Shown here piece by piece: positions 17,415-26,542 of a stretch of DNA of 64,000 nt. Below the pieces are notes generated by a model that did not search any database, had not been told where the DNA came from, and was given only the letters and a program-made list of their open reading frames with translations. The translations under genes were made by a program, and so were the position numbers. The stretch's first letter is position 1; each line of letters starts with the position of its first letter. Location: NCBI GenBank assembly GCA_002928535.1, contig PERG01000004.1, forward strand, positions 1-64,000, written 5' to 3'. This DNA is from Methylotenera sp. (GTDB taxonomy: Bacteria > Pseudomonadota > Gammaproteobacteria > Burkholderiales > Methylophilaceae).

Positions 17415-19544
17415 ATGAACGCACCCTTGGACCCAACTGTACAAACATTTCACGGCGGCTGTCCGCATGACTGTCCCGATACTTGTTCAATGGTGTACAC
17501 AGTCAAAGATGAAAAGCTCATTTCTGTAAAAGGCAACCCTGACCATCCCATGACGCGCGGCGGCTTGTGCGTCAAACTCAAAGATTACGAAAAACGGCAT
17601 TATCATCCAGACCGGTTGCTGTACCCGATGAAACGTACAGGGCCTAAAGGCAGTAAACAATTCACGCGCATCACGTGGGATGAAGCATTGGATGAAATCG
17701 TCACGCGTTGGAAACAGATCATTGCAGATCATGGACCGCGCGCCATCATGCCCGCCAGTTATTTGGGTAACCAAGGCCTGGTGCATGGTTTAAATGGGGG
17801 TGATGCGTTTTTCAATCGTCTAGGTGCCACGGTCACAGAGCGTACATTCTGTGGTGAAGGGTCCTGTACTGCATGGTTGTTAACGGTAGGTCCTACCGCT
17901 GGTGTTGATCCTGAAAGCTTTATCCATTCCAAATATATCGTTATCTGGGCAAGCAACTCGGTTTCTACCAATCTGCACCACTGGCACATCGTACATGAAG
18001 CGCAAAAAAATGGCGCTAAGGTCGTGGTGATCGACTCCTACGCTTCCCGAACAGCCAAAGAGGCGGATTGGCACATTGCGCCAAAACCTGGGACGGATGG
18101 GGCGCTTGCCATGGCCATGATGAATGTGATCATCGAGGAAGGCTTGGTCGATCAGGATTACGTCGATAATTACACTGTAGGTTACAAAGAATTAGCAGAG
18201 CGGGCCAGCACACGAACCCCGGAATGGGCAGAAAAAATTACCGGCATTCCTGCGGAAGATATTCGGCGGTTTGCGCGCGAATACGCTACGACCGCCCCCG
18301 CCGCGATTCGCATCGGTGTGGCGCTTGAAAGAAATTATGGCGGAAGCCAAGCCATTCGCGCCGTCACTTGCCTGCCTGCACTCATTGGTGCCTGGCGCCA
18401 TGTCGGGGGCGGCATTCTGCAATTCCCGGTATGGGAGCACCCTTACAAATTTGACGTGATCTGCCGCCCGGACTTGATTCCAGAAGGCACGCCCGTCGTC
18501 AATATTCTGCAATTGGGACGTGCATTACTGGGCGAAATTCCGCTCGAAACACCCATTAAGTCGCTGATGGTGTGGAACACCAATCCTGTTACCCAATCGC
18601 CGGAAACCGATAAGATCGTTGCCGGGCTGCAACGTGAGGATTTATTCACTATCGCAGCTGACCATTTCTTATCCGATACCGCTGCATACGCCGATATCGT
18701 GCTGCCGGCTGCCATGGGTGCAGAGATGGAAGATATGATCCTGTCTTGGGGTCATCTGTACTTAACTTATAACGCTAAATGCATCGAACCGCCGGGCGAA
18801 GCATTACCGAATAATGATATTTTCCGTCGCCTTGCTCAACGTCTAGGGTTTGAGGAAGATAACTTCAAATGGAACGATTCTGAGTGTTTAGAAAATTATG
18901 TGGCTTGGGATGCACCGGCATGTGAAGGCATCGATCTTAACTACATGCGTCAGCATGGGTTTGCCAAACTTAATGTGGGCACAGCAGATACCCGTGCGCC
19001 GCATAAGGAAGGAAATTTCCCAACGCCTACGGGTAAATGCATGTTCTATGTGGAAGGTGCAAAAAACTTTGTGGCAGGGCCATTCAGGCAAATGTATGAC
19101 GGCTTCCAACCTGGGGAAGATTTAGACCCATTACCTGATTATGTTGCATCACGAGAATCTGTGGATACTAATCCTGCACTTGCAGCGAGATATCCATTGG
19201 CGATTATCTCACCCAAAAGTCACGCTTTCCTGAATTCTTGCTATGCCAATGTCACCGAGAAAATCAAGATTCAAGGTGAGCAGTTTGTCATGATTAATCC
19301 GGCCGATGCAGCTATACGCGGTATTGCAGAAGGCGCAAAAGTACGGGTGTTTAATGACCGCGGTGCGTTTGAAGGCGATGCAAGAATTACTATGGATGTG
19401 AATCCGGGGATTATCGTGGCGACATTGGGGTATTGGCGTCAGTTGAATAAAGGCACAGTGAATTGTATTAGTTCAGCGGAGTTTGGGGACATGGGACATT
19501 CGACGACGTTTAGTGATAATTTGGTACAGGTGGAGCTTAGCTAA
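17415..19544 (+). CDS. Molybdopterin-dependent oxidoreductase (BisC/FdhA-like superfamily)
   Basis: A 709-residue cytoplasmic molybdoenzyme; no Tat signal is seen. The N-terminus carries a 4Fe-4S motif CPHDCPDTC with a fourth Cys in GGLCVK, then the molybdopterin domain (GNPDHPMTRG, TFCGEGSCTAW, WASNSVSTNLHHW, WNTNPVTQSPETD) and the C-terminal dinucleotide-binding barrel (LAIISPKSHAFLNS, VNPGIIVATLGYW). The family is often annotated as formate dehydrogenase or DMSO reductase-like, but the substrate is not known and no electron-transfer subunit is adjacent. A candidate ModE site precedes it. It stands alone between divergent roxA and a strong terminator. Confidence 0.88.
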   Translation: MNAPLDPTVQTFHGGCPHDCPDTCSMVYTVKDEKLISVKGNPDHPMTRGGLCVKLKDYEKRHYHPDRLLYPMKRTGPKGSKQFTRITWDEALDEIVTRWKQIIADHGPRAIMPASYLGNQGLVHGLNGGDAFFNRLGATVTERTFCGEGSCTAWLLTVGPTAGVDPESFIHSKYIVIWASNSVSTNLHHWHIVHEAQKNGAKVVVIDSYASRTAKEADWHIAPKPGTDGALAMAMMNVIIEEGLVDQDYVDNYTVGYKELAERASTRTPEWAEKITGIPAEDIRRFAREYATTAPAAIRIGVALERNYGGSQAIRAVTCLPALIGAWRHVGGGILQFPVWEHPYKFDVICRPDLIPEGTPVVNILQLGRALLGEIPLETPIKSLMVWNTNPVTQSPETDKIVAGLQREDLFTIAADHFLSDTAAYADIVLPAAMGAEMEDMILSWGHLYLTYNAKCIEPPGEALPNNDIFRRLAQRLGFEEDNFKWNDSECLENYVAWDAPACEGIDLNYMRQHGFAKLNVGTADTRAPHKEGNFPTPTGKCMFYVEGAKNFVAGPFRQMYDGFQPGEDLDPLPDYVASRESVDTNPALAARYPLAIISPKSHAFLNSCYANVTEKIKIQGEQFVMINPADAAIRGIAEGAKVRVFNDRGAFEGDARITMDVNPGIIVATLGYWRQLNKGTVNCISSAEFGDMGHSTTFSDNLVQVELS

Positions 19545-19580
19545 ATTAATAGCTAGAAATGCTTCTAGCTATTAATTTTT
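19543..19580. terminator. Strong bidirectional terminator
   Basis: A perfect 16-base inverted repeat, AAATTAATAGCTAGAA with its complement TTCTAGCTATTAATTT around a four-base loop ATGC, follows the molybdoenzyme stop codon directly. It can also serve the convergent repeat-protein gene on the minus strand. Confidence 0.85.
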
Positions 19581-19594
19581 GCTGGGCAAGTGAG

Positions 19595-19882
19595 TTATCG
19601 AAACTCATAGTCCGCTAAACCTCCCCAGCCAGCTGAATGATGGATAGATCGGTAAATTTTGCCATCGGATCTAATTTCATAGTCAGGCAGACCAGACCAT
19701 CCAGCTGAATGCGAGAGTGTTCTGTAAATTTTCCCATCATTACGAACTTCGTAATCAGGCAACCCACTCCAGCCATTGGGGTGCGTTACTGTGCGGTATA
19801 TCTTCCCATCATTTTTAATTTCATAATCAGGTAAGCCACCCCAACCATTTGGGTGGTTTAAAGAGCGAAAAATTTTCTTCAT
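19595..19882 (-). CDS. Four-repeat protein, possible four-fold beta-flower/toroid
   Basis: A 95-residue protein made almost wholly of four tandem repeats of about 24 residues with consensus KIYRTxxHxxGWSGLPDYExRxDG. The first repeat starts at the initiator Met (KKIFRSL) and the last ends at DYEFR, so the repeat phase suggests a closed four-fold ring of beta strands. There is no signal peptide or membrane segment. I recall a family described as 4-fold beta flower with this architecture but cannot confirm the match. It is on the opposite strand from a nearby XRE regulator in AT-rich DNA, hinting at horizontal origin. Function unknown. Confidence 0.75.
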   Translation of the reverse strand: MKKIFRSLNHPNGWGGLPDYEIKNDGKIYRTVTHPNGWSGLPDYEVRNDGKIYRTLSHSAGWSGLPDYEIRSDGKIYRSIHHSAGWGGLADYEFR

Positions 19883-19988
19883 ACAATCCCTATCATAATT
19901 AAATTATTAACAGACTACCTTTGGCGAAAACCACTATATGTAGTGGTAATTTAAATTTAATTCATTTATATAGTGATAGTCAATTAAT

Positions 19989-20010
19989 TTATCCACAATA
20001 TATCCACAGA
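19989..20010 (+). other. DnaA-box-like pair in AT-rich DNA
   Basis: A perfect consensus DnaA box TTATCCACA (19989-19997) is followed at once by a second near-match, ATATCCACA. Both lie in AT-rich DNA between the repeat protein and the XRE gene. One perfect box alone can occur by chance; the pair is noted as a possible DnaA site or plasmid/phage remnant. Confidence 0.3.
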
Positions 20011-20021
20011 TAATTAATTTT

Positions 20022-20037
20022 GTGCCATAATTGGCAC
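20022..20037. promoter_or_regulatory. Candidate operator of the XRE regulator
   Basis: Perfect inverted repeat GTGCCA-TAAT-TGGCAC, 20 bases before the track start of the XRE gene. Its size and place suit an autoregulatory site of an HTH repressor. A second inverted repeat, ACCACTA-TATG-TAGTGGT at 19930-19947, lies nearer the repeat-protein gene start. Confidence 0.5.
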
Positions 20038-20057
20038 TTAACATAATTGGATAGTTT

Positions 20058-20372
20058 ATGCATCTAATAGCATTTAAAAAGAAATCAAATATTGAGGTTA
20101 TGGAATATCTAAGTGCAAAAATTTTAAGAGAAAGAAAAAAACGTAAACTCACTCAGGCTCAGTTTGCCAAGCTCGCGAATATTCCATTAAGAACGTATAA
20201 GAGATTTGAACAAGACTGTAATGGAAGTCTTAATAATTTTATTAGTGTTCTTAAGGCTTTTGACAAAACTAATTTTTTACAAGCAATATTTATTGAAGAA
20301 AGCTTGCAAAAACGACCTACGCCTATTGACGTTATATTTGAGGCAAAAAGGAAGTCGCTCTCGCGCGACTAG
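20058..20372 (+). CDS. XRE-family helix-turn-helix transcriptional regulator
   Basis: A 104-residue protein with an N-terminal HTH_3-like domain (RERKKRKLTQAQFAKLANIPLRTYKRFEQ). The HTH fold would begin around the internal Met at 20100 (MEYLSAKIL), so the true start may be there; the upstream Met at 20058 has a slightly better spaced ribosome site. The last residues (KRKSLSRD) are encoded by the left end of a palindromic repeat element, so the C-terminus may have been replaced by that insertion. It probably regulates itself and the divergent repeat-protein gene. Confidence 0.75.
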   Translation: MHLIAFKKKSNIEVMEYLSAKILRERKKRKLTQAQFAKLANIPLRTYKRFEQDCNGSLNNFISVLKAFDKTNFLQAIFIEESLQKRPTPIDVIFEAKRKSLSRD

Positions 20373-20550
20373 CGAGTTTCTTTCTTTTGTTTAGCCAAAA
20401 GAAAGAAACCAAAGAAAAGGCTACCCCATACCGCTTTCATCCTCCGCTACTCAGCATCATGGGCGGCAATCTAAAACCCGCTTCGCTCAAATAGTCGATT
20501 GCCGAAAACTCCCATGCTGCTTGTGTTGCTCGGCAGCGGTAGCAGGGGAT
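20353..20550. repeat. Palindromic intergenic repeat element
   Basis: This stretch is built of nested inverted repeats: AGTCGC/GCGACT (20353-20370), a perfect 14-base pair GTTTCTTTCTTTTG / CAAAAGAAAGAAAC (20376-20409), and a long imperfect palindrome from about 20422 to 20550 with outer arms TACCCCATACCGCT / AGCGGTAGCAGGGGA, middle arms CAGCATCATGGG / CCCATGCTG and inner arms CGGCAATC / GATTGCCG. No ORF is present. From memory, TTTCTTTTG...CAAAAGAAA elements of this kind are dispersed in many proteobacterial genomes. Likely a REP/MITE-like non-autonomous element. Confidence 0.6.
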
Positions 20551-20662
20551 TAAAGTCAAAACCAACCGAATGCCGTCATTCCGCTCTCGCCAAGGAATCC
20601 AGAGACTTTGATTGAGCTATCGTGACAATTGACTCGAGGGAACGAATGTTATAATTCAGTCC

Positions 20663-21679
20663 ATGGATATTTACTCACTCGCAAAGCCCCTTCTGTTTCA
20701 ACTTGATGCCGAAAAGGCACATGACCTCACATTAAAAACCCTCAAACTCGCTGAAAAAACGGGTGCATTGGCATTGTATTCCCAAGCGCCGACTTGCCAA
20801 CCTAGGCAGGTGATGGGTATTACTTTCCCCAATGCTGTGGGCTTAGCAGCAGGGCTAGATAAAAACGGTGCGGTGATTGATGGTTTGGCGGCGCTAGGCT
20901 TCGGGTTTATCGAGATTGGTACCATCACCCCACGTGCGCAACCCGGCAATCCCAAGCCGCGTTTATTCCGCGTGAAAGAGGCGGAGGGCATTGTGAACCG
21001 CTTTGGTTTTAATAACCTGGGCGTGGATAACCTGATTGAGAATGTAAAGGCTGCCAAATATCGCGGCATCTTGGGCATTAATATCGGCAAGAACTTCGAT
21101 ACACCGAATGAAAACGCAGTAAATGACTACCTAATCTGCATGCAAAAAGTCTATGCGCAGGCCAGTTACATCACAGTGAACATCTCATCACCCAACACCA
21201 AGAATCTGCGGGCTTTACAGGAAAGGGAAGCACTTTCCAGCTTGCTCGCTACACTGAAATTAGAGCAAACCAAACTCTCTGATAAGCATGGCAGTTATGT
21301 ACCCATCACTTTAAAAATAGCGCCAGACTTAGAGCGTGAGCAAGTCAATGAAATCGCTGACTTGCTTATAGATCATAAGATTGATGGCGTGATTGCGACT
21401 AACACCACATTGTCACGTGATGCTGTCCAGGGCATGAAGCATGCAAATGAAACAGGTGGTTTATCTGGCGCACCAGTGCGTGATAAATCAACTATTGTGA
21501 TTCAGCAATTATCTCAGCGCTTGCAAGGTGCATTGCCGATTATCGGCGTGGGTGGCATTTTGAGCGGGGCCGATGCGGTAGAAAAAATTGCTGCTGGTGC
21601 GAGCCTCGTGCAAGTGTATAGCGGCTTGATTTACAAAGGGCCTAAGCTAGTGTGTGATATCTGCAAAACACTAGGCTAA
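20663..21679 (+). CDS. pyrD: Dihydroorotate dehydrogenase (quinone), class 2
   Basis: Oxidises dihydroorotate to orotate with membrane quinone in pyrimidine synthesis. Seen: the N-terminal helical membrane-docking segment ([22 protein letters not shown]), the FMN site motifs [20 protein letters not shown], the class 2 catalytic-Ser region [11 protein letters not shown], and GVGGILSG. At 338 residues it is full length. The start follows closely on the palindromic element. Confidence 0.97.
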   Translation: MDIYSLAKPLLFQLDAEKAHDLTLKTLKLAEKTGALALYSQAPTCQPRQVMGITFPNAVGLAAGLDKNGAVIDGLAALGFGFIEIGTITPRAQPGNPKPRLFRVKEAEGIVNRFGFNNLGVDNLIENVKAAKYRGILGINIGKNFDTPNENAVNDYLICMQKVYAQASYITVNISSPNTKNLRALQEREALSSLLATLKLEQTKLSDKHGSYVPITLKIAPDLEREQVNEIADLLIDHKIDGVIATNTTLSRDAVQGMKHANETGGLSGAPVRDKSTIVIQQLSQRLQGALPIIGVGGILSGADAVEKIAAGASLVQVYSGLIYKGPKLVCDICKTLG

Positions 21680-21682
21680 GTT

Positions 21683-22294
21683 TTGGATAAACCGGTACTT
21701 TATTCTTACCGTCGCTGTCCATACGCCATGCGCGCTCGCATGGCGCTCAAGTATGCTGGTATTGCAGTAGAGATACGTGAGATAGCCCTCAAAGACAAAC
21801 CTAAATCCATGTTGCAAGTTTCGCCTAAAGCGACCGTGCCAGTGCTCGTGTTGGATAATGGTAATGTGCTTGAGCAAAGCATGGATATTATGGATTGGGC
21901 TTTACAGCAAAGCGATAAGGGTAGATGGCTTAGTCTTGATAGTGAGCATTCACAGGCATTAATTGCCGAGAATGATGGCAGCTTTAAGCAGGCACTAGAT
22001 AAATACAAATACGCCATACGGTTTCCTGAACAGCCGGCTGAAACCTACAGGCAACAAGGCGAAGTGTTTCTACAAAAGCTGGAAGGCTTATTAAACCAAA
22101 ATAGCTATTTGCTGGCAGAGCATATCAGCATTGTAGACGTGGCAATCTTTCCGTTTATCCGGCAGTTTGCCAGTGTGGATGCCATTTGGTTTGAAACTGC
22201 GCCGTATCCCAAATTGAAGCATTGGTTACAAAGCCTGATATCGTCGGAATTATTCCAAAGTATTATGGAAAAACAGCCAACTTATTTGGATTAA
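21683..22294 (+). CDS. Glutathione S-transferase family protein
   Basis: A 203-residue GST-like protein. The N-terminal thioredoxin fold has YSYRRCPYAMRARMAL (Cys motif as in glutaredoxin-2/SspA-like GSTs), the cis-Pro segment KATVPVLVLDNG and LEQSMDIMDW; the rest is the alpha-helical domain. The start is TTG at 21683, three bases after pyrD stops; the next ATG would remove the conserved Cys motif, so TTG is well supported. Translational coupling with pyrD is likely. Substrate unknown. Confidence 0.85.
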   Translation: MDKPVLYSYRRCPYAMRARMALKYAGIAVEIREIALKDKPKSMLQVSPKATVPVLVLDNGNVLEQSMDIMDWALQQSDKGRWLSLDSEHSQALIAENDGSFKQALDKYKYAIRFPEQPAETYRQQGEVFLQKLEGLLNQNSYLLAEHISIVDVAIFPFIRQFASVDAIWFETAPYPKLKHWLQSLISSELFQSIMEKQPTYLD

Positions 22295-22304
22295 GTTGGC
22301 TGTT
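22272..22304. terminator. Hairpin between convergent GST and clpA genes
   Basis: The inverted repeat ACAGCCAACTTA / TAAGTTGGCTGT overlaps the last codons of the GST gene and could stop transcription. It lacks a good T-run on the plus strand but has an A-rich left side for the minus direction. Moderate support only. Confidence 0.45.
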
Positions 22305-22328
22305 GTACGACTACTTATTCACTTGCTA

Positions 22329-24605
22329 TTACTCCGCAGTGGCTAAGGTAGGCTCGGAAGATTTTTTATCTTTGCTAAAAATAAGTTTAACTTCATCTTT
22401 ATCATCAATATCCACATGCACACTGCCGCCATTGGCGAGTTTGCCAAATAGCAACTCATCTGCAAGCGCTTTACGAATGGTATCTTGAATCAACCGTGCC
22501 ATTGGACGCGCACCCATGAGTGGATCAAAGCCTTTTCTGCCAAGATAAGCCTTTAATTCATCGCTAAACGTGGCATCGACTTTTTTCTCATGCAATTGAT
22601 CTTCCAGTTGAATCAGGAATTTATCCACAACCCGGATAATAATGTCTTGTGACAATGCAGCAAATGACACAGTCGCATCCAAACGATTACGGAACTCAGG
22701 TGAGAATAAACGTTTGATATCGGCCTGCTCATCACCTGCTTGTTTGGAGCTCGTGAACCCCATGCTGGATTTAGACAAGGCTTCCGCACCGGCATTGGTG
22801 GTCATGATAATCGTCACATTTCTAAAGTCTGCTTTGCGACCATTATTGTCGGTTAATGTCCCGTGATCCATCACTTGCAACAGGATATTGAAAATGTCCG
22901 GGTGGGCTTTTTCAATCTCGTCCAGCAATAGCACACAATAGGGCTGCTTGGTGATGGCTTCGGTCATCAAGCCACCTTGTTCAAAACCGACATAACCTGG
23001 AGGCGCACCGATTAAGCGTGAGACAGCATGCCGCTCCATATACTCACTCATATCGAAGCGAATTAATTCAATGCCCATGATATAAGCCAATTGTTTAGCA
23101 ACTTCGGTTTTACCTACACCTGTAGGACCGCTGAACAGGAAACTGCCAATCGGTTTATTGCCTTGGCCTAAACCACTACGCGCCATTTTCACTGCAGAAG
23201 ATAAGGCTTCAATCGCTTTATCTTGGCCGAAGACGACTGCTTTCAAGTCACGTTCCAGTGTTTTGAGTGCGTTGCGGTCATCGCTGGAAATATTTTTGGG
23301 CGGTATGCGTGCAATTTTGGCAATGATGTCTTCAATCTCTTTATTGCCAATGACTTTTTTCTGTTTGTTTTTAGGCAGAATCCGTTGCGCAGCACCGGCT
23401 TCATCAATCACGTCAATCGCTTTATCCGGCAAGTGGCGGTCATTGATATATTTTGCAGAAAGCTCGGCGGCCGTAGTTAGAGCGCTGGCAGTATATTTCA
23501 CGCTGTGATGTGATTCAAAGCGTGATTTCAAGCCTTTCAGGATTTCAATAGTTTCGGCCACGCTCGGCTCAACCACATCGATTTTTTGGAAGCGGCGTGA
23601 TAAAGCATGGTCTTTCTCAAAAATACCGCGATATTCCTGATAGGTAGTGGCGCCGATACATTTAAGTGTGCCATTGGAAAGCGCAGGTTTGAGTAAGTTG
23701 CTCGCATCCAATGTGCCACCGCTCGCGGAACCGGCACCAATCAGAGTATGAATTTCATCAATGAACAAAATAGCATCAGGTTTTTCCGCTAATTGTTTCA
23801 TTACGGCTTTAAGGCGTTGTTCAAAGTCGCCACGGTATTTGGTACCAGCGAGTAGGGCACCCATATCTAGCGAATACACTGTAGCATTGGCCAACACATC
23901 TGGAATTTCTTTATCAACAATGCGGCGAGCCAAGCCTTCAGCTATAGCCGTTTTACCCACGCCAGCTTCACCGACTAATAAGGGGTTATTTTTACGACGA
24001 CGGCATAATGTTTGTACCACACGCTCTAACTCGGGGCCGCGGCCGATCAATGGATCGATCTTACCAGCCGCGACTTGGGCATTGAGGTTAAGCGTAAAGT
24101 TTTCCAGTGCACCATTAGGCGCTGCCTCAACATCTACTTCCGCTTCAGCACCTTCTGGTTTAGCCGTTTCAGCAATTTTAGAAACGCCGTGCGAAATGAA
24201 GTTAACTACATCTAAACGCGTCACCCCTTGTTGGTGCAAAAAGAATACTGCGTGAGAATCTTTTTCGCCAAAAATGGCCACCAGCACATTAGCGCCAGTG
24301 ACTTCTTTTTTACCAGAAGACTGTACATGTAGCATTGCACGTTGAATCACGCGCTGAAAGCCAAGTGTCGGCTGCGTGTCAACATCGTCTTGACCGATGA
24401 CAGTAGGCGTGTGTTCTTCAATGTATTGATTCAATTCGGTGCGTAACATTTCCAGTTTCGCACCGCATGCCCTTAGCACTTCTGCCGCGGTTGGATTATC
24501 AATCATGGCGAGCAGCAAGTGTTCGACCGTAATGAGCTCATGGCGCTTTTGTCTAGCGTCCATAAATGCCATATGCAAACTTACTTCGAGCTCTTGGGCT
24601 ATCAT
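22329..24605 (-). CDS. clpA: ATP-dependent Clp protease ATP-binding subunit ClpA
   Basis: Hsp100 unfoldase that feeds ClpP. Seen: N-terminal ClpN repeats (LEVSLHMAFMDARQKRHELI), first AAA+ domain with Walker A GEAGVGKTAIAEGLARR and Walker B LFIDEIHTLIG, second AAA+ with GPTGVGKTEVAKQLA and LLLDEIEKAHPDIF, and the conserved C-terminal domain. Length 758 is normal for ClpA. It lies about 120 bases after clpS, its adaptor. Confidence 0.97.
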   Translation of the reverse strand: MIAQELEVSLHMAFMDARQKRHELITVEHLLLAMIDNPTAAEVLRACGAKLEMLRTELNQYIEEHTPTVIGQDDVDTQPTLGFQRVIQRAMLHVQSSGKKEVTGANVLVAIFGEKDSHAVFFLHQQGVTRLDVVNFISHGVSKIAETAKPEGAEAEVDVEAAPNGALENFTLNLNAQVAAGKIDPLIGRGPELERVVQTLCRRRKNNPLLVGEAGVGKTAIAEGLARRIVDKEIPDVLANATVYSLDMGALLAGTKYRGDFEQRLKAVMKQLAEKPDAILFIDEIHTLIGAGSASGGTLDASNLLKPALSNGTLKCIGATTYQEYRGIFEKDHALSRRFQKIDVVEPSVAETIEILKGLKSRFESHHSVKYTASALTTAAELSAKYINDRHLPDKAIDVIDEAGAAQRILPKNKQKKVIGNKEIEDIIAKIARIPPKNISSDDRNALKTLERDLKAVVFGQDKAIEALSSAVKMARSGLGQGNKPIGSFLFSGPTGVGKTEVAKQLAYIMGIELIRFDMSEYMERHAVSRLIGAPPGYVGFEQGGLMTEAITKQPYCVLLLDEIEKAHPDIFNILLQVMDHGTLTDNNGRKADFRNVTIIMTTNAGAEALSKSSMGFTSSKQAGDEQADIKRLFSPEFRNRLDATVSFAALSQDIIIRVVDKFLIQLEDQLHEKKVDATFSDELKAYLGRKGFDPLMGARPMARLIQDTIRKALADELLFGKLANGGSVHVDIDDKDEVKLIFSKDKKSSEPTLATAE

Positions 24606-24729
24606 TTTAGTACCTTACTTTCAATTAAACTTTAAGTGATCTTACCTAACGGTAGTGAAGCGGGTAATTACTTAATACTTAAATCTTGAATGATTACAAA
24701 TTCATATCAGCAACTTCTGTGCCTATTCA

Positions 24730-25041
24730 CTAGGCGGGTTCAATCGTACATTGCAAGGGGTGTTGATATTCTTTTGCATGCATTAATACCTGTGTCATTT
24801 TTGTTTCAGCGATATCTTGCGGATATACCCCACATACACCCATACCTTCTGTATGTACTTTGAGCATAATTTGCGTCGCTTGTTCACGATCTTTATTAAA
24901 AAAACGCTCTATCGTTTCCACCACGAATTCCATCGGAGTGTAATCGTCATTTAACAACAACACCTTAAACATGGGGGGCAATTTTGGTTTTGCAACTTCT
25001 GGTTTCAGTGCTGTATTGTTTTCATTTGGTGATGTAGCCAT
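24730..25041 (-). CDS. clpS: ClpS adaptor for N-end rule degradation
   Basis: A 103-residue adaptor that delivers N-degron substrates to ClpA. Seen: the flexible N-terminal tail, then the ClpS core with [23 protein letters not shown] (binding-pocket residues N-D-D-Y), [25 protein letters not shown]. It is upstream of clpA on the same strand, the conserved order. Confidence 0.96.
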   Translation of the reverse strand: MATSPNENNTALKPEVAKPKLPPMFKVLLLNDDYTPMEFVVETIERFFNKDREQATQIMLKVHTEGMGVCGVYPQDIAETKMTQVLMHAKEYQHPLQCTIEPA

Positions 25042-25166
25042 ATAAGCCTATTTTGAGCCAACCTGTAAAAAATTCAAGCCTACTTTGAAAATGGTTATAT
25101 GAAAAGAGATTGGCTTGAATAAGTAATTTAGAAGCGTAGTTTAGATGTGATAGCAGTAGGCCAGGA

Positions 25167-26435
25167 TTATGGAAAAATTTTGACGCTTTTAACAATCCTG
25201 TCCTGAGTTTGAATAATTTCAATGGTATGCGTGGCGATCTTGAAACTGGTACTAGGTTCTGGGATATCTTCAAAATACTCCAGGATCAAGCCATTTAATG
25301 TGCGTGGTCCATCTAAAGGTAATTGCAGGTTGAGTTTTTTATTCAGGTCACGCAAGGGACTGCTACCATCTACTAACCAGCTGCCATCAGCTTCTTTGCG
25401 GTAACTACTGAATCGAGAAGGAGATTGGGTGGTGAAATCGCCAATCAACTCCTCCAAAATGTCTTCCAGCGTGATTAAGCCTTTGAATTCGCCATACTCG
25501 TCCACGACTAAAGCGATGCGCTGCTGATTTTCCTGAAACTGTTGAATCTGGGTATAGAGTGGTGTGCCAGAGGGGACAAAATAAGGCTCGGCAATGGCTT
25601 CACGCAGCGTTTCCTTATCTAGCAGCGTTTCGGATTGCAAACGAATCTGATTAATCACTTTGCGGATGTGCAGTATGCCGATAATTTCCTCCTGCTCGCC
25701 TTGCTGCACCGGCAATCGGGTGTGATGACTGCTGGAAATGCGTTGGATAATATTTTCAAGCGGCGCATCGAAATCGATGGTCTCGACCATGGTGTGCGCG
25801 GTCATTACATCGTCCACCGTGATCTTTTCCAGGTCAAATAGGTTAAGCAGAATAGCCCTGTGTTTTTTTGGCATGAAGTGACCAGCGTCAGTCACGATGC
25901 TACGTAATTCATCCATGGTGAGCGCTTGTGCGGTTTCTTCAAAGTTAATGCGCACGCGCAGAATTTTCAGCAGGCCAGTGACAAATAAATTGATAAACCA
26001 CACTACCGGATACAGCAGCTTGAGTAGTGGATAAAGAATGTAACTGCATAGAATACCCAAGCGCTCCGGGTAGGCAGCAGCCAATACTTTAGGGGTGATT
26101 TCACTGAATACTAGGATAGCAAACGTAACAGCGAGGGTACCCGCCATCAATATCCACTCACCTTCACCAAATAGCTCAACGGTAATAATGGTAACCAAGG
26201 TTGCTGATGCAGCATTTGCGAAATTGTTGCAAAGCAGGATTACACCTAACAACTTATCAGTTTTAGCGAGTAAGGCACTGGCTATCCGTGCACCACGATG
26301 ACCTTCCTTTACCAAATGCCGCAGCCGATAACGGTTGAGCGACATCAAGCTCGTTTCGGCAATAGAGAAAAATCCGGAAATAAGCAGCAGCAGGACCAGA
26401 AGGCCTAGCTGCCAGGAAATAGGAATATTATCCAA
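25167..26435 (-). CDS. CNNM/CorB-type transporter (DUF21-CBS-CorC_HlyC)
   Basis: A 422-residue inner-membrane protein with the DUF21 membrane domain (LLVLLLLISGFFSIAETSLMSLNRYRL, four hydrophobic segments), a tandem CBS pair (VDDVMTAHTMVETIDFDAP and VVDEYGEFKGLITLEDILEELIGDF) and a C-terminal CorC_HlyC domain. Members are linked to magnesium efflux and cobalt resistance. In many genomes it is next to ypjD and ffh; here those lie about 10 kb away. Confidence 0.92.
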   Translation of the reverse strand: MDNIPISWQLGLLVLLLLISGFFSIAETSLMSLNRYRLRHLVKEGHRGARIASALLAKTDKLLGVILLCNNFANAASATLVTIITVELFGEGEWILMAGTLAVTFAILVFSEITPKVLAAAYPERLGILCSYILYPLLKLLYPVVWFINLFVTGLLKILRVRINFEETAQALTMDELRSIVTDAGHFMPKKHRAILLNLFDLEKITVDDVMTAHTMVETIDFDAPLENIIQRISSSHHTRLPVQQGEQEEIIGILHIRKVINQIRLQSETLLDKETLREAIAEPYFVPSGTPLYTQIQQFQENQQRIALVVDEYGEFKGLITLEDILEELIGDFTTQSPSRFSSYRKEADGSWLVDGSSPLRDLNKKLNLQLPLDGPRTLNGLILEYFEDIPEPSTSFKIATHTIEIIQTQDRIVKSVKIFP

Positions 26436-26542
26436 GGAATAGGGTTACGAAAATATAGATAGGGAGAGTGTAGGGGCTGACGGACTGTTAATCAAGTTTT
26501 GTGAATTGATTAACAGCCATTACTGGGATTAGATATGTGATA

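Noticed and set aside
17415-19544. Annotation as formate dehydrogenase
   Set aside because: The N-terminal Fe-S motif and overall fold fit, but no in-frame TGA/Sec site, no beta/gamma subunits and no FDH accessory gene are near, so only the superfamily is stated.
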